Source of the DNA: Candidatus Methanomethylophilaceae archaeon | GTDB lineage: Archaea > Thermoplasmatota > Thermoplasmata > Methanomassiliicoccales > Methanomethylophilaceae | Assembly (NCBI GenBank): GCA_017616575.1 | Contig: JAFZXW010000179.1 | Location: forward strand, 1 to 13,308 | Length of the DNA: 13,308 nucleotides | Direction of reading: 5' to 3' | Part shown: piece by piece, positions 7,555-13,308 of the stretch | Numbering within the stretch: position 1 is the stretch's first letter | Layout: every line of letters begins with the position of its first letter | Notes under the pieces: generated by a model | What the model saw: only the letters and a program-made list of their open reading frames with translations | Database searches by the model: none | Told to the model about the DNA's origin: nothing | Made by a program: the position numbers and the translations under genes

Positions 7555-8340
7555 ATGATAGAGCACACCTTCCAGATGCTGCCCTCCGTCGGAAGGAAGA
7601 AGGAGTCGTCCCTGTGGGAGTCCGGGATCCTGGGCTGGGAGGACTTCCTCTCCTGCAAGTCCGTCCCCGGCATCAAGGAAGGCTCCAAAGGCAGGTGCGA
7701 CGCGCTGCTCCTGCAGGCCTCGGAGCTCTTGGACGACGGAGAGGCCCGCCTGCTGGGGCCAATGGTCCCTAAAGGAGAGCACTGGAGGATGTACGAAAGG
7801 TTCCGCGACAAGGCAGCCTTCCTGGACATCGAGACGGACGGGCTGGGAAGGAACTCCCTCGTGACGGTTGTCACCGTGCACAGGAAAGGATCCACCGACA
7901 CCTTCATTGAAGGCGAGGGACTGGACGCGGGAGCCCTCTCCGACGCCCTCGACGGGGCGGACATCCTCGTGACGTTCAACGGCAGCTGCTTCGACGTCCC
8001 CGTGCTCAGGAACAGCTTCCCCGGGGTCGACTTCGACATCCCGCACTTCGATCTCCGCTTCGCGTCGCGCAAGCTCGGGCACAAGGGAGGCCTGAAGCCT
8101 TTGGAGACCGAGATGGGGATATCCAGGCCGGAAGACATCATAGACGTGGACGGCGCCATGGCGGTCCGCCTCTGGCGCCAGTGGGAGAGGCACGGCGACA
8201 GGGACGCCCTGGACATCCTGGTGGAATACAACCGTGCGGACACCGTCAATCTCGAGGTCATCGCCGACAGGCTCTACGGCCGCCTGGTGACAGAATACGC
8301 CGGATATAGATGGCGAGAAGGGGCGGGGCCCCTCCCCTAA
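7555..8340 (+). CDS. Predicted 3'-5' exonuclease, COG3359/YprB-like RNase H fold
   Basis: The 261-residue product looks like the COG3359 family of predicted exonucleases with an RNase H-like fold; the true substrate is not known. The DEDD-type acidic motifs are visible: D91 and E93 in FLDIETDGL, the FNGSCFDVP block (141-149), H164/D166 in PHFDLRF, and Y225/D229 in EYNRADTVNLEVI. Residues 1-33 (MLPSVGRKKESSLWESGI within it) resemble the helix-hairpin-helix-like start typical of the family, and this decides the start. A longer frame opens at 7522, but its 11 extra residues do not resemble the family. The gene is transcribed away from the phosphoesterase frame. It meets argF tail to tail with nine bases between the stops. 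Confidence 0.82.
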   Translation: MIEHTFQMLPSVGRKKESSLWESGILGWEDFLSCKSVPGIKEGSKGRCDALLLQASELLDDGEARLLGPMVPKGEHWRMYERFRDKAAFLDIETDGLGRNSLVTVVTVHRKGSTDTFIEGEGLDAGALSDALDGADILVTFNGSCFDVPVLRNSFPGVDFDIPHFDLRFASRKLGHKGGLKPLETEMGISRPEDIIDVDGAMAVRLWRQWERHGDRDALDILVEYNRADTVNLEVIADRLYGRLVTEYAGYRWREGAGPLP

Positions 8341-8349
8341 AGAATAAGT

Positions 8350-9270
8350 TCAATCTTTGAGAAGGGTGTAGAGCACGGCCTTCTGGGCGTGAAGCCTGTT
8401 CTCGGCCTGGTCGAAGACGACGCTGTGCGGGCCGTCCATGACCTCGCCGGTGACCTCCTGGCCCCTGTGGGCGGGAAGGCAGTGCATGACTATGCACCCG
8501 GGCTTCGCGATCGAAAGCAGCCTGTCGTTTATCTGATACGCCTGGAACAGCTTGATGGCCTCCGCCTCGGGGGTGGTGTCCCCCATGGAGATCCACGTGT
8601 CCGTGTACAGTACGTCGGCGTCCACGCAGGCCTTCTCGGGCTCGTGGGACGCGATGATCTTGGACCCGTTCTCCTCCGCGATCTTCGTGGCGTTCCACAT
8701 GATCTCGGCGTTCGGCATCCTTACAGCGGGACAGCACGCGACCATGTCTATCCCCATGATGGCCGCGGCGTACAGGAGGGAGTTGCAGACGTTGTTCCCG
8801 TCTCCCAGGTATACAAGCTTCTTGCCGCGGAACCCTCCGAGCTTCTCCTTGATCGTGACCATGTCGGCCAGCGCCTGGCAGGGATGCTCCAGGTTGTCCA
8901 GGCCGCTGATGACCGGGCAGGTGGCGTACTCGCCGAACTTGTCCATCATCTTGTAGTCGTAAGCCCTGTACATGATCCCGTGGACGAAGCGGCTCATGAC
9001 CCTCGCGGTGTCCTCCACGGTCTCGCTGTGGACGCCCATCTGCATCTTGGACTCGTCGATGTACAGCGCGTGGCCCCCGAGCTCGGTGATCGCCACGTCG
9101 AAGGATATCCTGGTCCTCGTGCTGGGCTTCTCGAATATCATCGCCAGCGTCTTCCCCTTGAGCGGGTCGCCGTGATGCCCGCGCTCCGCCTTGAGCTTGA
9201 TGGCGAGGTCCACCATCTCGGCCCACTTGTCCTTCATGTCCACGACGGAGATCAAATCCCTTTTGGCCAT
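8350..9270 (-). CDS. argF: Ornithine carbamoyltransferase
   Basis: The 306-residue cytoplasmic enzyme joins carbamoyl phosphate and ornithine to make citrulline in arginine synthesis. The length is standard. The carbamoyl-phosphate motif STRTR is at 50-54, HPCQALAD at 129-136, the ornithine-side DTWISMG at 224-230, and the active-site HCLPAHRG at 263-270. The HCLP loop and the spacing identify it as ornithine rather than aspartate carbamoyltransferase. Two other in-frame ATGs (9279, 9282) precede the chosen one. The chosen start gives MAKRDLISVVDM, as in relatives, and lies about 26 bases from a TATA box, so the mRNA is probably leaderless. No other arginine gene is in the window. Confidence 0.95.
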   Translation of the reverse strand: MAKRDLISVVDMKDKWAEMVDLAIKLKAERGHHGDPLKGKTLAMIFEKPSTRTRISFDVAITELGGHALYIDESKMQMGVHSETVEDTARVMSRFVHGIMYRAYDYKMMDKFGEYATCPVISGLDNLEHPCQALADMVTIKEKLGGFRGKKLVYLGDGNNVCNSLLYAAAIMGIDMVACCPAVRMPNAEIMWNATKIAEENGSKIIASHEPEKACVDADVLYTDTWISMGDTTPEAEAIKLFQAYQINDRLLSIAKPGCIVMHCLPAHRGQEVTGEVMDGPHSVVFDQAENRLHAQKAVLYTLLKD

Positions 9271-9293
9271 GCCCGCCATCATGCGCGGGACGG

Positions 9294-9299
9294 ATATAA
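9294..9299 (-). promoter_or_regulatory. TATA box of argF
   Basis: On the minus strand TTATAT stands in a GC-rich surround, centred about 26 bases before the argF ATG at 9270. This predicts transcription starting at or next to the start codon. It is flanked by CGG/CCG. Confidence 0.55.
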
Positions 9300-9329
9300 C
9301 CGTAACGTCGGAAAAGTCGGCGAGGAGCC

Positions 9330-10136
9330 TCAGAGGAGACCATCGTCCAGACGGGACTTCAAGGACTTGACGCGCTCGAAGGAGAGGCCGGTCTCGAGAG
9401 CGACGCTCATGGGGTCCTTGCCCTCCTTGAGCAGCTCTATGGCCTTCTCGTCCCCCTCGCGGGCGTCGATCCTCTTCCTGGAGGCGCCCTTGCGCATCTC
9501 GCTGCGCTTGGGGTCTTTGAACGGCAGGCCGCACTCAGGGCAGGCCCTGGGATGCTTGCCGGAGACGTCCACCCACTTGTGGCCGCACTCCCTGCAGACG
9601 CAATGGTAGCACACGGCGCCGCATTCCGGACATCTCCCGAGCACGTTCACCCTCACGGCGAACTTGGTGCCGCACTTGGTGCACTCGTGCTCCTCCGTGG
9701 GCTCGTTCCAGACGAAGCGCTTGCAGTTGGGGCAAGTCTTAGGGATCTTGTCCACCTTCCTCTCCCAGGTGTATCCGCAGAAGTTGCATTTGCACGGGTT
9801 ACGGCTCTCGTTCCACCTGTGAGTCCTGCACTGGGGGCATCTGTTCGGGTTCATGGACGAGAACCAGGTGTATCCGCACCTCTTGCAGGTCCTCTTCACG
9901 ACGTCCTCACGATCCCACAGGATGGAATGGCATCCGGGGCATATGCGGGGCTTGGCGTAAGTCTCTGCGTCGTCCGAGGACTTCCTGCTCCTCCTCGCCA
10001 TCCAGGTGTAAGAACAGACTTTACACCTGTACTGGGGACGCTGAGCCTGAGGCTTCCTCTGCGCAGACTGCTTAAACGGCTCATCTGCAGATTCAGAGGC
10101 GTCACCCGTCTCGACGTACCCAGCGTCAGATTTCAT
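9330..10136 (-). CDS. Protein with five tandem zinc ribbons and a C-terminal helical tail
   Basis: The 268-residue product has no name I recognise. After a polar, probably disordered N-terminus (1-35) come five zinc ribbons with Cys pairs at 38/41 and 66/69; 84/87 and 100/103; 117/120 and 135/138; 152/155 and 169/172; and 181/184 and 199/202. Further cysteines stand at 115, 176 and 179. The units repeat CxxCGYTW ... CPxC ... W-N-E, so they seem to have arisen by internal duplication. A basic linker (208-225) leads to a helical tail (230-262, AIELLKEGKDPMSVALETGL) that looks like a small helix-turn-helix. Binding to nucleic acid or to the transcription or translation machinery is an inference from fold and charge. 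There is no signal peptide. A TATA box about 29 bases upstream, with no ribosome site, suggests a leaderless mRNA. It lies 59 bases upstream of argF on the same strand, but argF has its own TATA box. Confidence 0.85.
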   Translation of the reverse strand: MKSDAGYVETGDASESADEPFKQSAQRKPQAQRPQYRCKVCSYTWMARRSRKSSDDAETYAKPRICPGCHSILWDREDVVKRTCKRCGYTWFSSMNPNRCPQCRTHRWNESRNPCKCNFCGYTWERKVDKIPKTCPNCKRFVWNEPTEEHECTKCGTKFAVRVNVLGRCPECGAVCYHCVCRECGHKWVDVSGKHPRACPECGLPFKDPKRSEMRKGASRKRIDAREGDEKAIELLKEGKDPMSVALETGLSFERVKSLKSRLDDGLL

Positions 10137-10160
10137 CGGTAGGGCAATCGGCTCGGATGG

Positions 10161-10169
10161 TAAATAAGT
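10161..10169 (-). promoter_or_regulatory. TATA box of the zinc-ribbon gene
   Basis: On the minus strand ACTTATTTA is centred about 29 bases before the ATG at 10136. This predicts a leaderless or very short-leader transcript, in agreement with the lack of a ribosome site. Confidence 0.5.
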
Positions 10170-10326
10170 AATGGTCAGAAACCAAAGGGTTAGACATTAT
10201 AATGGATATATCATGCATTAAAACTGCTTTGGCTTTACAATCCAATGTCCTACTGTCTACGATGCTGGGCATCCTCCGCTATGGACGAAATCGGTTGTTG
10301 ACCCGTTAATCCCGCCCTTAGAGAGG
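10170..10326. other. Intergenic stretch without a recognised feature
   Basis: The gap between the zinc-ribbon gene and the tRNA promoter is AT-rich at its left end (around 10196-10225, TATAATGGATATATCATGCA) and mixed after that. I see no gene, C/D-box pair or strong hairpin. A small RNA cannot be excluded. Confidence 0.4.
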
Positions 10327-10347
10327 AAAAGTCAAAACTTTTATGTA
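10327..10347 (+). promoter_or_regulatory. Promoter of tRNA-His with an overlapping inverted repeat
   Basis: CTTTTATGTA (10338-10347) is a TATA-like box about 34 bases before the mature tRNA 5' end, so transcription should start near 10368. AAAAGT (10327-10332) and ACTTTT (10337-10342) form a perfect six-base inverted repeat that overlaps the box. Confidence 0.5.
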
Positions 10348-10376
10348 AGATGACTTGCTAGCCGGGTCACAGCATG

Positions 10377-10450
10377 GCCGGGATAGGCTAGCTTGGTTAG
10401 ACTAGGGGACTGTGGATCCCCTGACTCGGGTTCAAATCTCGGTCCCGGCC
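10377..10450 (+). tRNA. tRNA-His (anticodon GTG)
   Basis: The sequence folds as a tRNA. The acceptor stem GCCGGGA/TCCCGGC has seven pairs. The anticodon stem GGGGA/TCCCC closes the loop CTGTGGA with anticodon GTG at 10412-10414, and the T arm TCGGG-TTCAAAT-CTCGG is standard. Base 73 is C (10450) and the base before position 1 is G (10376), the G-1:C73 pair that marks histidine tRNAs. CCA is not encoded. The D stem is irregular: GGCT faces AGAC with a G-A mismatch, or, in standard numbering, has only one Watson-Crick pair. There is no intron. Confidence 0.93.
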
Positions 10451-10485
10451 CTTCTGAGTACCCGACAATTTACTCATCGCCCTGC

Positions 10486-10493
10486 AGGAGGAG
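10486..10493 (+). promoter_or_regulatory. Ribosome binding site of rtcB
   Basis: AGGAGGAG ends five bases before the ATG at 10499 and fixes this start over the open frame that begins inside the tRNA at 10412. No clear separate TATA box lies in the 48 bases after the tRNA, so rtcB may be read from the tRNA promoter. Confidence 0.75.
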
Positions 10494-10498
10494 ACGCC

Positions 10499-12034
10499 AT
10501 GACATGGGAAGGAAGACTCTGCAAGATAGACGAGAACAGGTGGGAGATTCCCATGGACGGCTCCGCCGGCATGAGGACCAACGCCATCATCTACGCCAGC
10601 GAGGACATGATCAAACAGGTGTGCTCCGACAACGCGCCCCAACAGGCGGCCAACGTGGCATGCCTGCCTGGCATCGTGGGGAGCAGCATGGCCATGCCTG
10701 ACATCCACTGGGGCTATGGCTTCCCGATAGGGGGCGTCGCCGCCGTCGACGGGAACTCCGGATGCATTTCCCCAGGGGGAATAGGGTTCGACATCAACTG
10801 CGGGGTGCGCCTCATCAAGACGGACCTGACCCTCGACGACATCGGGGACAAGAAGGACGCCCTGGTGGACGAGCTCTACAGGAACGTCCCGTCCGGCCTG
10901 GGGTCCAAAGGGCTGACCCACGTGGGGCTCAAGGAGCTGAACGAGATCCTCGAGAGAGGGTCGGAATGGGCGGTGGAGAACGGATACGGATGGGAGGACG
11001 ACCTGGACGCCACGGAAGAGCACGGCCGCATGACGGACGCCGACGCATCCCTGGTCGGGGAGAAGGCCCTCAAGAGGGGGCTCCCGCAGCTGGGGTCCCT
11101 CGGATCGGGCAACCACTTCCTGGAGCTGGACGTCGTGGAGAACGTCTTCGACGACGACGTCGCGAAGGCGTACGGGCTCAAGGAGGGGACGCTCACCGTG
11201 ACCGTGCATTGCGGGTCCAGGGGATGCGGCCACCAGATAGCCACCGACTACCTCCAGGAGATGGAGCGCTACATCAAAAGGAACTCCGTGAGCCTCCCGG
11301 ACCGGCAGCTGGCATGCGCCCCGCTGGATTCGAAGCTCGGGGACGACTACTACAAGGCGATGTGCTGCGGGGCCAACTACGCATGGGCCAACAGGCAGAT
11401 GATCACGCACTGGGCCAGGGAGTCTTTCGAGAAGGTCCTGGGAGACTCGGCGGAATCCATGGGCATGAAGGTGGTCTACGACGTCGCCCACAACATCGCC
11501 AAGAAGGAGAGGCACGACATCGACCGCCATCACGAGGACGTCCTCGTCCATCGGAAAGGGGCCACCCGCGCGTTCGCACCCGGCAGGAGCGAGATACCCC
11601 TGCGCTACAGGGACGTGGGGCAGCCGGTCATAATCCCGGGCGACATGAGCGTCGGGACCTACGTGCTGGCCGGAAGGAAAGGATCCATGGAGCAGACCTT
11701 CGGGTCCTCGTGCCACGGCGCCGGAAGGAAGATGTCCAGGAAGGAGGCCGTGAGAAGCCTTGCCGTGGAGGACGTCAGGAGGAGGATGTCCGAAAACGGG
11801 ATCTACCTCCGCGACGGGTCCGACGAGGGCGTCCTGGAGGAGGCCCCCGACGCCTACAAGGACGTGGACGAGGTCGTGGAAGTCGTCTGCAGGGCGGGGC
11901 TCACCGCGAAGGTGGCGAAGCTCACGCCCATCGGAGTGATAAAAGGGCGAGCGCCCTCGCTCCCCCGTCTTCCAGAGCTTGTCGCCCACGTAATGTATGG
12001 TCTTGATGGCCTTGCCGGGCTCTTTGGAGCATAG
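10499..12034 (+). CDS. rtcB: RNA-splicing ligase RtcB, with an unusual C-terminal extension
   Basis: RtcB joins RNA 2',3'-cyclic phosphate and 5'-hydroxyl ends using GTP and Mn2+, sealing spliced tRNA halves in archaea. The conserved metal and nucleotide residues are present: D98 and C101 (GFDINCG), N205/H206 (GSGNHFLE), H237 (VHCGSRG), H331 (YDVAHNIAK), and H406 in CHGAGR, the histidine that takes GMP. The normal C-terminus ends in Lys-Gly, with the lysine in the active site. Here this is K482-G483 in TPIGVIKG, giving the usual 480-odd length. The frame then runs on for 28 residues, R484-A511, to a TAG at 12032-12034, antisense to the convergent PUA gene. TAG is the only amber stop among complete genes here. 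R484 is CGA, one transition from TGA. The tRNA-His gene ends 48 bases upstream. Confidence 0.95.
   Translation: MTWEGRLCKIDENRWEIPMDGSAGMRTNAIIYASEDMIKQVCSDNAPQQAANVACLPGIVGSSMAMPDIHWGYGFPIGGVAAVDGNSGCISPGGIGFDINCGVRLIKTDLTLDDIGDKKDALVDELYRNVPSGLGSKGLTHVGLKELNEILERGSEWAVENGYGWEDDLDATEEHGRMTDADASLVGEKALKRGLPQLGSLGSGNHFLELDVVENVFDDDVAKAYGLKEGTLTVTVHCGSRGCGHQIATDYLQEMERYIKRNSVSLPDRQLACAPLDSKLGDDYYKAMCCGANYAWANRQMITHWARESFEKVLGDSAESMGMKVVYDVAHNIAKKERHDIDRHHEDVLVHRKGATRAFAPGRSEIPLRYRDVGQPVIIPGDMSVGTYVLAGRKGSMEQTFGSSCHGAGRKMSRKEAVRSLAVEDVRRRMSENGIYLRDGSDEGVLEEAPDAYKDVDEVVEVVCRAGLTAKVAKLTPIGVIKGRAPSLPRLPELVAHVMYGLDGLAGLFGA
11945..11962. terminator. Hairpin at the rtcB/PUA convergent junction
   Basis: GGGCGAG (11945-11951), loop CGCC and CTCGCTC (11956-11962) form a seven-pair stem with one G-U wobble. 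On the minus strand the stem is followed by TTTT, so it could end transcription of the PUA gene. The codon after the expected last residue of each gene, CGA in both, lies in opposite arms at the same stem position. Confidence 0.5.
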
Positions 12035-12448
12035 GCCCTTGGCCGAGCGGAGGGATACGCCCACGGCAAGAGGCATCTTGTTCCTCACGTCCCTTATCCA
12101 GACCAGGTCGCCCTCCGATATATCGGGGTCGGCCTCCAGTATCCCGGGGCCCATGACGTCGGCCCCGTTGGTCACGAACGGGACGGCGCCCATGTCGACG
12201 GTGACGTACCTCGACGTGGGGGAATACTTCATTATCCCTCTGATCGTCAGGAACGGCTTCCCCTCCCTGACCAGGCCCAGTATGTCCCCGCCGACGAACA
12301 CGAGTCCAAAGTCCGAGCTCTCGGCCATGTCCACGGCGTCGTCCTCGGAGAACACCGGGACGCCCATGACTTCCTCCAGCTCCTTGGACAGCGCCTTGAC
12401 CTCCTTGGACCTCATCCTCTTCCTCTTGCGAATCATTATGTCTGCCAT
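11960..12448 (-). CDS. PUA-domain RNA-binding protein (COG2016-like), stop codon missing
   Basis: The product looks like the archaeal single-PUA proteins related to MCT-1/Tma20. A short N-terminal domain (KRMRSKEVKALSKELEEV near 10-27) is followed by a PUA domain (about 78-157) with VDMGAVPFVTNGADVMGPGI and GDLVWIRDVRNKMPLAVG. Such proteins bind structured RNA; a role with tRNA or the ribosome is inferred. The family usually ends near 155-165 residues, just after GDKLW (155-159 here). No stop follows: the frame runs antisense through all of rtcB to 10397-10399. I end the feature after E163, since codon 164 is CGA, one transition from TGA. The ATG at 12448 has a weak AAGGT site and a TATA box about 30 bases upstream. 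An earlier ATG (12508) lies upstream of that box and is unlikely. Confidence 0.7.
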
Positions 12449-12473
12449 GTTCCGACCTTCAACGCAGGGCCGA

Positions 12474-12482
12474 TAGATAAAT
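12474..12482 (-). promoter_or_regulatory. TATA box of the PUA-domain gene
   Basis: On the minus strand ATTTATCTA is centred about 30 bases before the ATG at 12448, so the leader would be only a few bases. Confidence 0.45.
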
Positions 12483-12508
12483 GTCGCTTCGAACGCGCGT
12501 ACTGACAC

Positions 12509-12518
12509 CTATTATAAC
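12509..12518 (+). promoter_or_regulatory. TATA box of the secreted-protein gene
   Basis: CTATTATAAC lies about 43 bases before the ATG at 12557 and predicts a start near 12540. The short leader would still contain the GGAAGTGAG ribosome site. Confidence 0.45.
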
Positions 12519-12556
12519 GATAAAGCGTTCGCGGGCTCATAAGGAAGTGAGACCGA

Positions 12557-13308
12557 ATGGACGGAATGAAGATCGCAGCCGTCGCGGCGGCCCTGATCAT
12601 GACGCTCTCCTGCGTGGTGGTGGCCGCCTCGGAGGCCGAAGCCGCCACGCTGAACGACGGGGACTCCTGGGGGCTGTCCCTGGAGTTCGACGACCTGGAC
12701 GACCTGATGGCGAAAGTCAGGGAGAAGCCAGGCTACGAGGACGCGCCCGTGGACCGCCTGATGCTGATCGAATACGTGAAGATCGTGCTGGGCGGACTAG
12801 GGATAAAGGTCCGCAGCCTGGACATGGAGGGCTCTGGTGACATAGAGCTTGCCATGACCGCCGTGGCCGGGAGCGGGAAGCAGACCCTGTACGTGGACTC
12901 TGCTCTGCGGTTCGACGGATACATAAAAGCAGACATGGAGGTCCCGCTCACCGGGCTGGACAAGTACTCCGGGCTGGGGAAGATCCTGACTGACATGGGA
13001 ATCGACCTGGACTACCTGGAGGAACGCGTCACCGACACCGGGTCCCTGTACGCGACTGTGGCCACGGACCTTCAGATCAAGACGGACATGGCTTCGTTCA
13101 CCGTCCTGGACGCGAACTCGGCCTGGCATGTCATAGGCTTGGACACGTCTATTAGGTCGGCCTCGGCCGTCAAAGGGTACGTCTCCACCGGGATCAAAGA
13201 GATTGAGGGAGGCACGATAGTGTCCGAGACGACCGTGAAGGAGGGGCTGGACTCCAGGTTCTCCGAGATACTCAGCGCCCAGATGACGTTCTCCGGCGGC
13301 GGGATCCA
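12557..13308 (+). CDS. Secreted protein of unknown function, partial (C-terminus beyond the window)
   Basis: The frame is open from the ATG at 12557 to the right edge, 250 complete codons. The N-terminus is a signal peptide: KIAAVAAALIMTLSCVVVAA is hydrophobic, and cleavage could follow SEAEA near residue 29. No proper lipobox precedes the cysteine at 18, so a lipoprotein is unlikely. The mature part is acidic and shows alternating hydrophobic patterns suggestive of beta structure (DIELAMTAVAGSGKQTLYVD, LYATVATDLQIKTDM). I recognise no domain. GGAAGTGAG before the ATG is an acceptable ribosome site; a second ATG three codons later is possible. It is divergent from the PUA-domain gene. Confidence 0.75.
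   Translation, partial: MDGMKIAAVAAALIMTLSCVVVAASEAEAATLNDGDSWGLSLEFDDLDDLMAKVREKPGYEDAPVDRLMLIEYVKIVLGGLGIKVRSLDMEGSGDIELAMTAVAGSGKQTLYVDSALRFDGYIKADMEVPLTGLDKYSGLGKILTDMGIDLDYLEERVTDTGSLYATVATDLQIKTDMASFTVLDANSAWHVIGLDTSIRSASAVKGYVSTGIKEIEGGTIVSETTVKEGLDSRFSEILSAQMTFSGGGI

Noticed and set aside
8389..9609. 406-codon plus-strand frame opposite argF and the zinc-ribbon gene
   Set aside because: It covers the reverse of two well-supported genes, and its translation resembles no protein.
10412..10498. rtcB start inside the tRNA-His gene
   Set aside because: The frame is open there by chance. The ribosome site and the family N-terminus place the start at 10499.
10397..11956. Minus-strand continuation of the PUA frame through rtcB as a real 500-residue domain
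   Set aside because: It is exactly in register with rtcB codons and even crosses the tRNA-His gene. The translation is low-complexity, so it is a shadow exposed by the missing stop.
1..13308. CRISPR array, insertion sequence, phage genes or a defence island
   Set aside because: I saw no regularly spaced repeats, transposase or integrase motifs, or known defence domains. The genes are mostly core archaeal genes.

Overview
The window comes from a methanogenic archaeon. It carries the methyl-coenzyme M reductase operon, which is diagnostic of methanogens and their relatives, and a methylcobamide:coenzyme M methyltransferase (MtaA/MtbA type), which belongs to methanogenesis from methylated compounds. 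The mcrBDGA order without mcrC, high-GC coding sequence separated by short AT-rich promoters, several probably leaderless genes, and tandem zinc-ribbon and short-repeat-free intergenic regions fit a methyl-reducing lineage such as Methanomassiliicoccales. That placement is an inference; no rRNA is present to fix it.

Layout, left to right. 1-3922 (minus strand): the 3' end of mcrA is cut by the window edge, then mcrG, mcrD and mcrB, transcribed as mcrB-mcrD-mcrG-mcrA with gaps of only a few bases. 3923-4204: a structured AT-rich leader and promoter region. 4205-4912 (minus): a cysteine-rich DUF169 protein. 4983-5027: a strong hairpin terminator. 5037-6074 (minus): the MtaA/MtbA-family methyltransferase, which feeds methyl-CoM to the reductase encoded next to it. 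6075-6244: intergenic DNA with two palindromes. 6245-7474 (minus): one open frame that joins a membrane-anchored extracytoplasmic domain to a COG1407-type phosphoesterase, probably two genes merged by a one-base insertion. 7555-8340 (plus): a COG3359/YprB-like 3'-5' exonuclease. 8350-9270 (minus): argF. 9330-10136 (minus): a protein with five tandem zinc ribbons. 10377-10450 (plus): tRNA-His(GTG), followed closely by rtcB (plus), the tRNA-splicing ligase. Converging on rtcB is a PUA-domain RNA-binding protein gene (minus). 12557 to the right edge (plus): a secreted protein of unknown function.

The most unusual place is the rtcB/PUA tail-to-tail junction (11945-11962). RtcB normally ends with its active-site Lys-Gly. 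Here the frame continues 28 codons to an amber codon, and the PUA gene has no stop at all until deep inside rtcB. In both genes the codon after the expected last residue is CGA, one transition away from TGA, and the two CGA codons lie opposite each other in the arms of one hairpin. The second unusual place is the gene fusion at 7000-7003.

No CRISPR array, insertion sequence, phage module or defence system is visible. The very long frames antisense to mcr, mtaA/mtbA, argF and rtcB are shadows of biased codon use.
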